A DNA stretch of 64,000 bases from contig BQWY01000001.1 of assembly GCA_036984305.1 (NCBI GenBank), forward strand, positions 1,695,501 to 1,759,500, given 5' to 3'. A program made the translations under genes and the position numbers. Numbering within the stretch: position 1 is the stretch's first letter; each line of letters starts with the position of its first letter. A model generated the notes under the pieces. That model searched no databases. It saw nothing but the letters and a program-made list of their open reading frames with translations, and had not been told where the DNA came from. The stretch comes from Nitrospira sp. GTDB taxonomy: Bacteria; Nitrospirota; Nitrospiria; Nitrospirales; Nitrospiraceae. Positions 42,313-51,849 of this stretch are shown piece after piece.

Positions 42313-43038
42313 TTAGCCGCCGAGCGTATCCAACGCTTCCTTGAGGCTCTTCTTGATGCAGGTGAAGATCGGCGTGTCGCGCAGCGTATATCGGCTGCCC
42401 TCGGTCTCACGGAGGGCCATGACCAAGTCCAAGAAGTCCTCCGGTTTGTCCGACTCGAACGCCACGACCCATTCTTGATCGTCCAAGCCAAAACTGTAGG
42501 TGGTATTCAACTTGACGGAGGGGAACCGGTGACCGACTGCAATATGCTCGTCCATCATCCCTTGGCGAGCCGGCTTGGTCAACAAGAACCATTCCCGAGT
42601 CTTCAAGAAAGGATACACGAAAATGTACTTGCTTCGACCTGGAACGATCGTCAGGCGCTTACTCTCCTGTCCTTCGTGGGAATGATGATCGACGTAGATC
42701 GAGCGCTTGGTCATCGACAGGTAGGAATAGGGGGTCGACAGGTATTTTCCGAGTCCGCTGGCCATGATCTTGGAGGACATTTCCTGGAAGAGATCGAGTT
42801 CGTAACTGATCCGCCACAGCATGATGTCCGTTTCCGGCCGAATTCCCATCGTGCTGTACGGGATCACCAGAACCTTGCCCTGGTAATCCTCGACGGCGCG
42901 AATGAATTCTTGTTTTCCGCGCGTACGTTCGTCCTCCGGGAGTCGACGCCATGCCGGGTCGACACGGTAAAATACGAAATTGCAAAACTGCCGGCGTTGC
43001 GGCTGTTGTTGCCCTGGTTGTGAGTCGGAATCAGGCAT
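42313..43038 (-). CDS. Chlorite dismutase-family heme protein (HemQ/ChdC-like)
   Basis: 241 residues; ATG at 43038 with GGAGGG six bases upstream. The alpha/beta ferredoxin-like repeat of the Cld family is clear: FCNFVFYRVDPAWRRL and SKYIFVYPFLKTREWFLL, and a candidate proximal heme His in MMDEHIAVGH. The YPFLK motif keeps the Tyr and Lys typical of coproheme decarboxylases. In alignment with GLDD, the distal residue is Leu or Asn, not Arg (chlorite-splitting) and not Gln (Gram-positive HemQ). No signal peptide. Chlorite dismutation is therefore doubtful; a heme-biosynthetic or other heme role is more likely. It is a Cld family member in any case. Confidence 0.88.
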   Translation of the reverse strand: MPDSDSQPGQQQPQRRQFCNFVFYRVDPAWRRLPEDERTRGKQEFIRAVEDYQGKVLVIPYSTMGIRPETDIMLWRISYELDLFQEMSSKIMASGLGKYLSTPYSYLSMTKRSIYVDHHSHEGQESKRLTIVPGRSKYIFVYPFLKTREWFLLTKPARQGMMDEHIAVGHRFPSVKLNTTYSFGLDDQEWVVAFESDKPEDFLDLVMALRETEGSRYTLRDTPIFTCIKKSLKEALDTLGG

Positions 43039-43195
43039 CAGCACCCTCCGTCGAAGCGATCTCCCGGATCGTCAATAATGATGGGATGAGAAGGAGGGAC
43101 ATGTAGCACTTGTTCCGCGCCCTTGTCAACCGCGAGAGCCGCCATAGTGGCCACGTTGACACGTTTCGGCCGATCTGCTACTGGCTGCCCCTACG

Positions 43196-43819
43196 ATGCC
43201 ATTGCGTGCCGTATATCGCGCTCGTCGCGAGTCATCCACGTGGACCCTCTCTGTTTCGCTGGCCGTTCTGATTTGCGGGTGGCATCCGGCGCTGGCCATC
43301 GAGGTGGCTCCCACACCGGCACAGGTCGCCGCCGCCGTGCAGCGCGGAAAGGATTCGGCCGAACGACGCGAACCTCCCGACCGTCTCTATGCCTGGTTCG
43401 GCCCGGATGAAGAACTCGCATCGCGGGGATTCATTCTGACCAAGCTCGTGGGGGTCACAGTCATGGCCTCACATTTCGCACTACGCGGTGAAACCCCTGC
43501 CGACAGCGATCTCCGACAAATCCTGGATGGCACCTCCTTTCTCGTGACCGTGATGATCCTGGGCGACCGTCCTAACTTTGCCGTCAACAGCTACGTCGTG
43601 ATGGACCAGGCGGGTACGACGGTCAAACCCATCAGCGTGCGATTCGACGGATCGGCGTCCCGCACGACGGTATGGCCGAAGGCGCCAGCCTATCGCGCCA
43701 AGGTCGTCGCGTCCTTTAACTATGCCGACCTCGATCCGCGCGCGAAGACGACACTGTCGGTCTTTCCTCCAGGCGGCGGCGAAGTCAACTTCGAGTTGGA
43801 CTTTTCTACGATCCAGTAA
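43196..43819 (+). CDS. Secreted protein of unknown function
   Basis: 207 residues. Signal peptide (TLSVSLAVLICGWHPALA, cleavage near residue 34). The mature part starts IEVAPTPAQVAAAVQRGKDS and has beta-rich segments (FILTKLVGVTVMASHFAL, GTSFLVTVMILGDRPNFAV, AKVVASFNYADLDPRAKTT). No family recognised. It is 80 bases before cinA on the same strand with no obvious terminator between. Confidence 0.65.
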   Translation: MPLRAVYRARRESSTWTLSVSLAVLICGWHPALAIEVAPTPAQVAAAVQRGKDSAERREPPDRLYAWFGPDEELASRGFILTKLVGVTVMASHFALRGETPADSDLRQILDGTSFLVTVMILGDRPNFAVNSYVVMDQAGTTVKPISVRFDGSASRTTVWPKAPAYRAKVVASFNYADLDPRAKTTLSVFPPGGGEVNFELDFSTIQ

Positions 43820-43899
43820 GTCCCGTGAACAAGCCACGTCTCAAGCGGGTCCGTCGGGGGCGGCATAACCCCGATTTTACAGGTCTCCTCAAGGAGACA

Positions 43900-45195
43900 T
43901 TGACGGCCGAAACCATCGCGATCGGATCGGAACTCCTGCTCGGCGGCCGGCTCGACACGAATTCGCTCTACATCGCGGAGGCATTGGGTACGCTGGGCAT
44001 CGAGGTCCGGTACAAGAGCGTAGTCGGTGACGATCGAGCGTCGATTAGGCGCATGGTTCGAGCCGCGGCCGGACGCGTCGGATTGGTCGTTCTCACCGGT
44101 GGGCTCGGGCCGACGCTCGATGACTGCACGCGGGAGGCGGTCGCCGATGTGACGAGGGAGGCACTCGAAGACAATCGGACGGCGCATCGGCAGGTCGTGG
44201 GATGGTTGCGCTCGAGACACCGCAAGGCCGGCGATGTACAGTTGCGTCAGGCACTGATTCCCCGTGGGGCGACCGTATTGCGGAACCCAGCAGGGTCTGC
44301 TCCGGGCTTCCTTATGGTGCATGGTTCATCGATCATTGTGGCACTGCCCGGCGTGCCGATCGAGGCTCAGGAGATGTTCGAGCACTCCGTCCTGCCGAGG
44401 CTTCGCCGGGCGCGAAAGGGGTGCGCGCCTCTTATTCGGCGGACGCTTCTCACTTATGGACTGCCGGAGTCGGAGGTCGAACAACAAGTGATGGACCTGG
44501 TTCCGCAGGGATACGGGATCACCCTCGGTACGTTGGCTTCCCCGCTCGGTGTGGCCTTGTCGCTCACCGCGGTGTACGACCATGTCGGTCAACGCCGACG
44601 CAGGCAGTCTGTCACTTCGAATGGCGACACCCCGCAAGACGTCGTCCAACGCAGTCTGGGGGCCATGCGAAGCCGTCTGGGCGCGCTGGTCTATGGAGAA
44701 GGACGTGAGACCATGGAGGAGGTGGTCGGACGCAGCCTTGCCGCCAAGCGGCTGACGCTGGCCACGGCCGAATCGTGCACCGGAGGGCTGATCGGTCATC
44801 GGTTGACACAGGTTCCAGGCTCTTCCGGCTACTATGATGGTGGTGTCGTCTGCTATAGCAATGAGGCCAAAGTTCGCTGGTTGGGCGTGGATCCAGACGT
44901 GATTCGAATCCATGGCGCGGTCAGTGCCGAGGTCGCCGCTGCAATGGCCGAGGGAATCAAACGACAGAGTGGCAGTGCCATTGGCGTGAGTGTGACGGGC
45001 ATAGCCGGTCCGGGCGGAGGGACGTCCACCAAGCCGGTCGGTTTGGTCTTTGTTGGCCTGGCGCTCCACGACGGCTCGACGAGCACGAGGCGCTTTCAGT
45101 TTCATGGAACCCGCGACGCCGTGAAGCTGCGGGCCTCGCAGGCGGCCTTGAATTGCGTGCGTCTGGCTCTCGTGGGAACCCGGGATGTGACGTGA
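43900..45195 (+). CDS. cinA: Competence/damage-inducible protein CinA
   Basis: Nicotinamide mononucleotide/ADP-ribose pyrophosphatase-type enzyme involved in pyridine nucleotide repair. 431 residues from a TTG at 43900, which follows AAGGAG and matches the family start (TAETIAIGSELLLGGRLDTN); a GTG at 43825 is possible. N-terminal MoCF/molybdopterin-binding-like domain (LVVLTGGLGPTLDDCTREAV, near 55-75) and C-terminal CinA deamidase domain (about 270-425, TAESCTGGLIGHRLTQVPGS, YSNEAKVRWLGV, GVSVTGIAGPGGGT). The stop overlaps thpR in GTGA, so the two are translationally coupled. Confidence 0.93.
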   Translation: MTAETIAIGSELLLGGRLDTNSLYIAEALGTLGIEVRYKSVVGDDRASIRRMVRAAAGRVGLVVLTGGLGPTLDDCTREAVADVTREALEDNRTAHRQVVGWLRSRHRKAGDVQLRQALIPRGATVLRNPAGSAPGFLMVHGSSIIVALPGVPIEAQEMFEHSVLPRLRRARKGCAPLIRRTLLTYGLPESEVEQQVMDLVPQGYGITLGTLASPLGVALSLTAVYDHVGQRRRRQSVTSNGDTPQDVVQRSLGAMRSRLGALVYGEGRETMEEVVGRSLAAKRLTLATAESCTGGLIGHRLTQVPGSSGYYDGGVVCYSNEAKVRWLGVDPDVIRIHGAVSAEVAAAMAEGIKRQSGSAIGVSVTGIAGPGGGTSTKPVGLVFVGLALHDGSTSTRRFQFHGTRDAVKLRASQAALNCVRLALVGTRDVT

Positions 45196-45803
45196 TCCGA
45201 GTGTTTCTCGCAGTCTTGCTCGAGGAGCGGCTTAAAAGCCAGATTGCCTCCTTGCAGGATTCCGTCAAGAAGCGGTGGGCGTCCCATGCGGACGCGTCAG
45301 TCCGGATTCAGTGGGTGGGCCCGCATCGCGTGCATCTGACCCTGAAATTCCTCGGCGCGATCGAAGAGGCACAACTAATGGAAATCAGACAGGCCGTGCG
45401 TCCGATTGTGGAACGGGCGCGGCCGATGAGCCTGACGTTGGGTCCCATGGGAGTATTCCCGGACATCAGAGCGCCCCGCGTGCTCTGGCTCGGCAGCCTA
45501 CCGGACGCCGACGCCTCGGCCCTCGTCGAGCTCGCTGTTGCGGTGGATCGGGCGCTCGTCCCACTTGGATTTCAGCCTGAAGCCCGGCCCTTTCGGCCGC
45601 ACCTTACCTTGGCCAGGATCAAAGATGGGTGGCGTAGCGCCGGTCAGGCTTTCCTTCGCGGTGGGATACTCGAACGACCTGCTACAGTCGATCCGTTCCC
45701 TATCGGAGCGATTCATCTCATGGAAAGTGAATTGCTGCCGTCGGGTCCTCGGTATACCTCGTGCTGGTCCCTCTCATTGGGTGCCGCCGCAGGTTCATCC
45801 TAG
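45192..45803 (+). CDS. thpR: RNA 2',3'-cyclic phosphodiesterase
   Basis: 203 residues, 2H phosphoesterase fold: two HxTx motifs, HLTLKFLG (about 49-56) and HLTLARIK (about 137-144), the catalytic His and Thr pairs that open 2',3'-cyclic phosphates at RNA ends. GTG start at 45192 overlaps the cinA stop by two bases beyond GTGA. The cinA-thpR pair is conserved in many bacteria, often upstream of recA as here, although a minus-strand DUF4403 gene intervenes. Confidence 0.9.
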   Translation: MIRVFLAVLLEERLKSQIASLQDSVKKRWASHADASVRIQWVGPHRVHLTLKFLGAIEEAQLMEIRQAVRPIVERARPMSLTLGPMGVFPDIRAPRVLWLGSLPDADASALVELAVAVDRALVPLGFQPEARPFRPHLTLARIKDGWRSAGQAFLRGGILERPATVDPFPIGAIHLMESELLPSGPRYTSCWSLSLGAAAGSS

Positions 45804-45808
45804 GCGGG

Positions 45809-47326
45809 TCAGTCGCGTGTAGCAGGTTTCGGACTGTGCACGGTCGATTGCGCCGGCACCGTGAAGTGTAGTGCTCCCTCGCTCCTGAATCGTGCCACAA
45901 AATGGTCCCCTTCCATCGCAAGCCGGAGTATGCGGAGCGAGTCCACCGAGCCCTGAAGCACACCGCCCCTCCACTGGCGATTGAGTTCTTGATTTGCGCG
46001 CTGGCGCGCCTCCTGCAGCCGATCTTCTAAGGGAAACCGGAGCCGTTGTTCCAATTGCCGGCGAAATTCCTCATGCAAAAGCGACTCTGCGAAATCGGCC
46101 AAGGCCGATCGGTTCTTGATCGCATAATCGAGTCGAGCAAACGAGACGGTTTGGGTCGGCTCGTCGAACACCGGAGTCCCGGTGAGTTGAAGCGTCATCG
46201 TTGCAAGTCCACCGACATCGAGATCGAGGTCGATCCGAGCACGGTCACCCGCCGGGGTGAAGCGTGCGCCCTGGACCGTGACCGTTCCAAGGCTTTGGCC
46301 GAACTGCTGGCCCACCAATGCCTCGCGCAGGCGGTCGTCGGCCTCCTGGAATGGGATTGGTATATCCAAGGTCGCCGCAATTCGATCGGACGATGCCGCT
46401 CGCTCCGCGTTAGGAAGTGGGTGCGCGGCCCGAGGCGGCAACGACCCGCGGGCGAGTTTCGGATCGATCGCGACCGCGACGGTGGCAGAGAGCAGGCCCC
46501 GGTGCAGTCCGATCGAGCCCCTCTCGATCGAGGTTGGGTGAAGGAGGAGCCACGTCTGGGTTGCCTCATCCAAGAGGATCGGTTCCTGCAGTTGTGACCA
46601 CACCGTGCCGACCCGGTCCCGAATGGGCCAGTTCTTGGCCAGACCGTCTCCGATCAATTGGGTCATGCGCTCGCGCTGAATGCTGAGTTCAGCTTTGATC
46701 ACAGGTCCGGGATCGACTGTGAGTGTGGTGGGTTTGCACAAGGATTGGAGATTGACCTGTGCGGCACGCGCCGTCACGCGCGGCGTGTACCCCGGAGTGA
46801 GAACGAGCGTGGCGCTTTGTTTGACATGAAGCAATCCTGGAACGTCCGCCGGCGGACGGCTGCCGCAGTGTGCCAGGACCTGGCGGTCGGACCGGAGATC
46901 GGACAGGGGGGGCGAGCCATGGATGAGGGAGAAATGCAGCGACTCGTCCACGTCCAGTCGTGGGCCGACCAGCTTCCATGAGAGCCGTTGCCGCCACCAG
47001 GGCACCCGCAAAGATCCTTGTTGGTCGGTCAAAGGGATCCAGTACTGTTCTCGTTCTCGTCGAATGTCGTCTTCGGCCTTCGTGTACACCGATGTGAGCA
47101 GTGAAGGTGGAGCCGTGATATGCACCTGGAGCGTGGATTCAGGGGAGGAGAGAGGAGAGGAGGCGGGTTTGGTGGAACTCTGACTGGCCCCGAGAGCGAG
47201 AGGATGAGAAAAGTCTGTGGTGAATAACCCTATGATAATGAACGCAATCAAGCCGCCAATTCGGAGAGACTGCGAGACTGGTTCGATCCGTTGGATGGTT
47301 GGTGCCATCGGGGCGGGACAGGCCAT
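45809..47326 (-). CDS. DUF4403-family protein
   Basis: 505 residues with an N-terminal hydrophobic segment (IGGLIAFIIIGLFTTDF, about 24-40) acting as a signal or anchor. The remainder has the repeated beta-rich DUF4403 layout: LQVHITAPPSLLTSVYT, YWIPLTDQQGSLRVPWWRQRL, VTARAAQVNLQSLC, ERGSIGLHRGLLSATVAVAI, and near the C-terminus FAESLLHEEFRRQLEQRL. DUF4403 proteins are periplasmic or outer-membrane-associated lipid-transfer-like barrels (TULIP-type), by predicted fold. The start (47326) is not certain. Convergent with thpR, 5 bases between stops; divergent from recA. Confidence 0.78.
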   Translation of the reverse strand: MACPAPMAPTIQRIEPVSQSLRIGGLIAFIIIGLFTTDFSHPLALGASQSSTKPASSPLSSPESTLQVHITAPPSLLTSVYTKAEDDIRREREQYWIPLTDQQGSLRVPWWRQRLSWKLVGPRLDVDESLHFSLIHGSPPLSDLRSDRQVLAHCGSRPPADVPGLLHVKQSATLVLTPGYTPRVTARAAQVNLQSLCKPTTLTVDPGPVIKAELSIQRERMTQLIGDGLAKNWPIRDRVGTVWSQLQEPILLDEATQTWLLLHPTSIERGSIGLHRGLLSATVAVAIDPKLARGSLPPRAAHPLPNAERAASSDRIAATLDIPIPFQEADDRLREALVGQQFGQSLGTVTVQGARFTPAGDRARIDLDLDVGGLATMTLQLTGTPVFDEPTQTVSFARLDYAIKNRSALADFAESLLHEEFRRQLEQRLRFPLEDRLQEARQRANQELNRQWRGGVLQGSVDSLRILRLAMEGDHFVARFRSEGALHFTVPAQSTVHSPKPATRD

Positions 47327-47444
47327 ACGTCGGACATCCTGCGAAGTTACTGTATCACGGATCGGACGAATGCGAACGTCACCGAGTTCAGTGAATGGTG
47401 CCAACTCGGAATGAGACGCCTAGGCTTTTCCAACGAGCCTCGGG

Positions 47445-47450
47445 TATAAT
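47445..47450 (+). promoter_or_regulatory. Candidate -10 box of recA promoter
   Basis: TATAAT, 32 bases before the recA ATG. A matching -35 is weak (AGGCTT near 47422-47427, 17 bases upstream). No LexA-type SOS box was recognised. Confidence 0.5.
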
Positions 47451-47481
47451 CACTCGATTTTTCATGTGAAGGAGACACGGT

Positions 47482-48582
47482 ATGGCCGAACGGACGGCGG
47501 AAAAGGATGAACGGAAACGGGCGCTCGATCTGGCGCTCTCGCAGATCGAAAAGCAGTACGGCAAGGGTGCCGTCATGAAGCTGGGAACGGCCGAAGTGGC
47601 GGTCGACACTCCCGTCGTCTCCACCGGCTCACTGACATTGGATCTGGCCCTGGGTATTGGCGGATTGCCCCGTGGGCGCGTCATCGAGATTTTCGGTCCC
47701 GAATCATCCGGCAAGACCACGCTCTCATTGCATGTCATCGCCGAGGCTCAGAAGGCCGGTGGCATCGCGGCATTCATTGACGCGGAGCATGCCCTGGACC
47801 TGGCTTACGCACGAAAACTGGGTGTGAATACCGATGACCTGCTGGTCTCCCAGCCGGATACAGGCGAACAGGCCCTGGAAATTGCGGAAACGCTCGTCCG
47901 GAGCGGGGCCGTGGATCTCTTGGTCGTAGACTCCGTGGCTGCGCTGGTTCCTCGCGCCGAAATCGAGGGGGAGATGGGGGATGCCCACATGGGGCTACAG
48001 GCCCGATTGATGTCGCAGGCGCTCCGCAAGCTCACCGCCGCCATTTCCAAGTCACAGACGATGGTCATTTTCATCAATCAGATTCGGATGAAACTCGGGG
48101 TCATGTTCGGGAACCCTGAAACGACGACAGGCGGAAACGCTCTGAAATTCTATTCGTCCGTACGATTGGACATACGCCGGATCGAATCGATCAAAGATGG
48201 GACCGACGTCACGGGGAACCGTGTACGCGTCAAGGTCGTTAAGAACAAGATGGCGCCTCCCTTCAAGCAGGCGGAGTTCGACATCATGTTCGCGGAAGGG
48301 ATTTCCAAGTGGGGCGAACTGGTTGACCTTGGAGTGGACAAACGGATCATGGAAAAATCCGGTGCCTGGTACAGCTACAAGGGAGAGCGGTTGGGGCAAG
48401 GCCGGGAACAGGTGCGGGATATGCTCAAAAACAATCCTGCGGTGGCCAAGGAAATCGAGACGAAGATTCGCGAATCGTCCGGGCTCGGAGGCAAAGCCGC
48501 GCCGAAACAAGGCGAGTCCAAGGACGAGAAGAAGGGGGAGGCCCGTTCGGAGGAAAGGGCCGGTCGAGCTGCGCGTGGGTAA
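47482..48582 (+). CDS. recA: Recombinase RecA
   Basis: 366 residues; central strand-exchange ATPase with Walker [10 protein letters not shown] (about 73-81), Walker [11 protein letters not shown], the L1 loop ([16 protein letters not shown]), the L2 loop ([23 protein letters not shown]) and a C-terminal acidic/basic tail ([17 protein letters not shown]). GAAGGAG precedes the ATG. It leads recX-alaS-ruvX-mltG. Roles: homologous repair and the SOS coprotease. Complements the NHEJ genes at the other end of the window. Confidence 0.98.
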   Translation: MAERTAEKDERKRALDLALSQIEKQYGKGAVMKLGTAEVAVDTPVVSTGSLTLDLALGIGGLPRGRVIEIFGPESSGKTTLSLHVIAEAQKAGGIAAFIDAEHALDLAYARKLGVNTDDLLVSQPDTGEQALEIAETLVRSGAVDLLVVDSVAALVPRAEIEGEMGDAHMGLQARLMSQALRKLTAAISKSQTMVIFINQIRMKLGVMFGNPETTTGGNALKFYSSVRLDIRRIESIKDGTDVTGNRVRVKVVKNKMAPPFKQAEFDIMFAEGISKWGELVDLGVDKRIMEKSGAWYSYKGERLGQGREQVRDMLKNNPAVAKEIETKIRESSGLGGKAAPKQGESKDEKKGEARSEERAGRAARG

Positions 48583-48657
48583 GTCGGTTTCCCCACCTGG
48601 GGTATGCGTGTGGCATGCATGATGGCGATCGCCAAGTTTCCGCCCGGCGTGCGTGGT

Positions 48658-49131
48658 ATGAAGGGTCAGGGGGAGAGCGTGAACGAGCCGCTCGTCCGTC
48701 TTGCTCTCACCTATCTCTCTCGTCGTGACCGATCGATGAAGCAACTTGCCCAGTATCTCTCGAGTCGAGGCGCGACCCCGGCCGCCATCGGAATCATCGT
48801 CCAACGGTGTCGAGATCTGGGTTATCTCGACGATGGCGCGTTTGCCAGGCGCTGGTCCGAGGCCAGACTCGGCAAGCTGCCCATGGGAGTTGCACGGCTG
48901 GAGGCGGAACTCGAAACGAAAGGCTTCGCGGAGCAGGAGATCGCGAAAACGCTCGATGCCTGTTACGGAGAATGCGGTGAGTTGAGCTATGCGCTTCGCG
49001 TCCTCAACGAGCTGAAGGGCAAGCAACGTCTCTCGTTGGGGCGATTGGTTGGCACCCTTCGACAGCGCGGTTTTAGTGAGGAGACGATCGAGTCTGTCGT
49101 GCGGCGGTCCGGCGTTCAGTCTTGGGACTGA
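48658..49131 (+). CDS. recX: RecA regulatory protein RecX
   Basis: 157 residues if the ATG at 48658 is used; a GTG at 48679 with GGGGGAG just ahead is an alternative. Repeated three-helix units typical of RecX: NEPLVRLALTYLSRRDRSMK, IVQRCRDLGYLDDGAFARRW, RLEAELETKGFAEQEIAKTL and GTLRQRGFSEETIESVV. It binds RecA filaments and limits their extension. Placed directly after recA as usual. Confidence 0.9.
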   Translation: MKGQGESVNEPLVRLALTYLSRRDRSMKQLAQYLSSRGATPAAIGIIVQRCRDLGYLDDGAFARRWSEARLGKLPMGVARLEAELETKGFAEQEIAKTLDACYGECGELSYALRVLNELKGKQRLSLGRLVGTLRQRGFSEETIESVVRRSGVQSWD

Positions 49132-49214
49132 GCGGGGTGGTGGATCAGGGCTGGTGGCACGAGGCACAATGAAATGACGGGCGAGACCACGAAGAACGGC
49201 TAGGAACGATCACG

Positions 49215-51845
49215 ATGGGACAGACGGCAGACGAGCTTCGACAGGCATTTCTTCGGTACTTTGAGGGGCATGGGCATCGCGTCGTGCCGAGCGCGTCCCT
49301 GATACCGCAAGCGGATCCCACGCTGCTGTTTACGAATGCCGGCATGAACCAGTTCAAACGCGTGTTCCTAGGGGAAGAGACCAGACCATATCGGCGGGCT
49401 GCAAGTGCGCAAAAGTGCGTGCGGGCCGGCGGCAAGCACAACGATCTCGAGAACGTGGGGTATACGGCCCGCCACCACACGTTCTTTGAAATGCTCGGGA
49501 ACTTTTCTTTTGGAGATTACTTCAAGGCCGACGCGATCCGTTTCGGCTGGGAATTCCTGACCAGAGAGGTTGGGCTGGCACGCGATCGCCTATGGATCAC
49601 CGTGTACAAGGACGACGACGAAGCCCTGGATTTATGGAAGCGCATTGGTGTGGCCGAATCGAGGATTCTTCGTTTTGGAGAGAAGGACAACTTTTGGCAG
49701 ATGGGCGATACCGGCCCGTGCGGCCCCTGTTCGGAGATCCATGTCGACCAAGGCCCCTCGGTGCCCGGCGACGATCGTCCGAATGGCGATGGCGACCGCG
49801 TGATCGAGATCTGGAATCTAGTCTTCATGCAATACAATCAGAACGAACGGGGCGAACGCCAACCGCTCCCCAAACCCAGTATCGATACGGGGATGGGGTT
49901 GGAGCGCCTGGTGGCTGTCGCACAGGGCAAGCACAGCAACTACGATTCCGACCTCTTCATGCCGATCCTCGGGGCGATCGGAGAACGGACGAATCGGCAG
50001 TACGGGGCGGACGTGGCCTCCGATCGATCCATGCGAGTGATCGCGGACCACCTACGAGCCATTTCCTTTCTCATTGCCGATGGGATCCTGCCCTCAAACG
50101 AGGGCCGGGGATACGTGCTGCGACGAATCCTTCGCCGCGCGGCTCGGCATGGCCGGTTGCTCGGCGTCGCCGAACCGTTTCTCCACGAGCTGACGAGTGC
50201 GGTGGTCGAGACGATGGGGCGCGTATATCCGGAGCTGCAGACGGCGCGCGGGACGATTCAAGAAGTGACCGTGGGCGAGGAAGAGCGGTTCATTGCGACG
50301 CTGGATCAAGGACTGCCGTTGCTCAATGACTTGGTCGATCAGGCTCGATCGGCCGGGCGCACCACGTTGGGCGGAGCCGAGGTGTTCAAGCTGTACGATA
50401 CCTACGGATTTCCCACCGACTTGATCGCCGAAGCCTGTCGGGAACATGGAATCACCTGGGATGAGCCGGGATTCCAACGGGCAATCGAGGAACAACGGAA
50501 TCGTGCGAGGAAGTCGGCGGCTTTTGAAACCGAAGAGGCGAATCCCATGCTTGCCGGCCTTGCGGCGAGACTGCCTGCATCCCAATTCATCGGCTATGAG
50601 CGCTTGGAAACCGACAGCGTGGTGCAAGCCATCTTGAAGGGCGATCGTCTGGTCAAGGAAGCCAGGGAGGGGGAAGCCATCGAGGTCGTGCTGGACGTGA
50701 CGCCCTTCTATCCGGAGGGAGGAGGCCAGGTCGGCGACCGAGGGGTACTGATGGCACCCGAAGGCCGGATCGACGTGAGTGAAACGTCACGTCCTGTGTC
50801 GTCCATGATCGTGCAGAAGGGATCCGTGCGGAGCGGCGTGATTCGCGAAGGCGATCGTGTGCGGGCGTATGTACAGGTCAATACCCGCCTTGACGCCGCC
50901 CGAAACCATACGGCGACGCATTTGGTCCACGCGGCTCTCCGAGAACTCCTGGGACCGCATGTCAAGCAGTATGGCTCGCTCGTCGCGCCCAATCGACTCC
51001 GGTTCGACTTTGCGCACTTTAAACCGCTCTCCACCCGGGACCTCGAATCGATCGAGACGATGGTCAATGAACAAATCCGGCTGAACGAAGGGGTGCAGAC
51101 GCAGGTGATGGGGATTCAGGATGCCGTGGCCGCGGGGGCTCTGGCGTTTTTTGGGGACAAGTACGGAGACCAGGTCCGAGTGGTCTCGATCGATACGTTC
51201 AGCAAGGAACTCTGCGGCGGAACCCATTGCCGTCAGACAGGTGAAATTGGGTTGTTCCGAATCGTCTCCGAGACTGGAGTGGCGGCCGGAGTCCGGCGGA
51301 TCGAAGCGCAAACGGGAGTCGGCGCGTTGACAACGGTGAAACGATTGGAGGCCGACATCCGGGAACTCTCCGACATCCTCAAGGTGGGGCCGACCGAATT
51401 AGTGGGACGCGCCAAGAAACTGGCCGTACAGCTCAAGGACAAAGAGCGCGAATTGGAAGCGTTGAAGCTCAAGATGGCAGCGGGTACGGCGAGCGACAGC
51501 CGGCAAAACACGATACACGGGAGTCATGTCCACGTTCAGCGGACCGACGGGTTGGACATGAACGGGATGCGGGCCCTGGCGGATCGCATCCGGGAGAAGC
51601 ACAGCTCCTGCATCGTCGCATTGGGGGGAGTGACGGACGGAAAAGTCTCCCTCCTCGTGGCTGTGACCAAGGACCTGACCGGCCGAATCAAGGCCGGTGA
51701 TTTGATCAAGCCGATGGCCGCCGAAGTTGGGGGAACCGGAGGCGGACGGCCAGAGCTGGCTCAGGCAGGAGGGAAGAATCCTGAAGGCCTCGATCGTGCG
51801 CTTGAAAAGATTTTTCCTCTGGTAGAATCTACCCTAGGGCAGTAA
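49215..51845 (+). CDS. alaS: Alanyl-tRNA synthetase
   Basis: 876 residues, usual bacterial length. Class II core with FLRYFEGHGHRVVPSASL and FTNAGMNQFKRVFLG, the editing domain with HTATHLVHAALRELLG (about 570-585) and ELCGGTHCRQTGEIG (about 672-686), carrying the HxxxH and C-x3-H zinc motifs. The C-terminal domain (about 760-876) has GGGRPELAQAGGKNPEGL. Starts after a recX gene and precedes ruvX by 4 bases, so they are co-transcribed. Confidence 0.97.
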   Translation: MGQTADELRQAFLRYFEGHGHRVVPSASLIPQADPTLLFTNAGMNQFKRVFLGEETRPYRRAASAQKCVRAGGKHNDLENVGYTARHHTFFEMLGNFSFGDYFKADAIRFGWEFLTREVGLARDRLWITVYKDDDEALDLWKRIGVAESRILRFGEKDNFWQMGDTGPCGPCSEIHVDQGPSVPGDDRPNGDGDRVIEIWNLVFMQYNQNERGERQPLPKPSIDTGMGLERLVAVAQGKHSNYDSDLFMPILGAIGERTNRQYGADVASDRSMRVIADHLRAISFLIADGILPSNEGRGYVLRRILRRAARHGRLLGVAEPFLHELTSAVVETMGRVYPELQTARGTIQEVTVGEEERFIATLDQGLPLLNDLVDQARSAGRTTLGGAEVFKLYDTYGFPTDLIAEACREHGITWDEPGFQRAIEEQRNRARKSAAFETEEANPMLAGLAARLPASQFIGYERLETDSVVQAILKGDRLVKEAREGEAIEVVLDVTPFYPEGGGQVGDRGVLMAPEGRIDVSETSRPVSSMIVQKGSVRSGVIREGDRVRAYVQVNTRLDAARNHTATHLVHAALRELLGPHVKQYGSLVAPNRLRFDFAHFKPLSTRDLESIETMVNEQIRLNEGVQTQVMGIQDAVAAGALAFFGDKYGDQVRVVSIDTFSKELCGGTHCRQTGEIGLFRIVSETGVAAGVRRIEAQTGVGALTTVKRLEADIRELSDILKVGPTELVGRAKKLAVQLKDKERELEALKLKMAAGTASDSRQNTIHGSHVHVQRTDGLDMNGMRALADRIREKHSSCIVALGGVTDGKVSLLVAVTKDLTGRIKAGDLIKPMAAEVGGTGGGRPELAQAGGKNPEGLDRALEKIFPLVESTLGQ

Positions 51846-51849
51846 GCTG

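Noticed and set aside
42313-43038. Naming the Cld-family protein a true chlorite dismutase
   Set aside because: The distal Arg needed for chlorite splitting is not seen and there is no signal peptide, so only the family is assigned.
47420-47435. Partial match to the 16-bp motif upstream of recA
   Set aside because: Only the left arm (CTAGG) fits; the right arm CAACG has two of five. Not counted among the motif sites.
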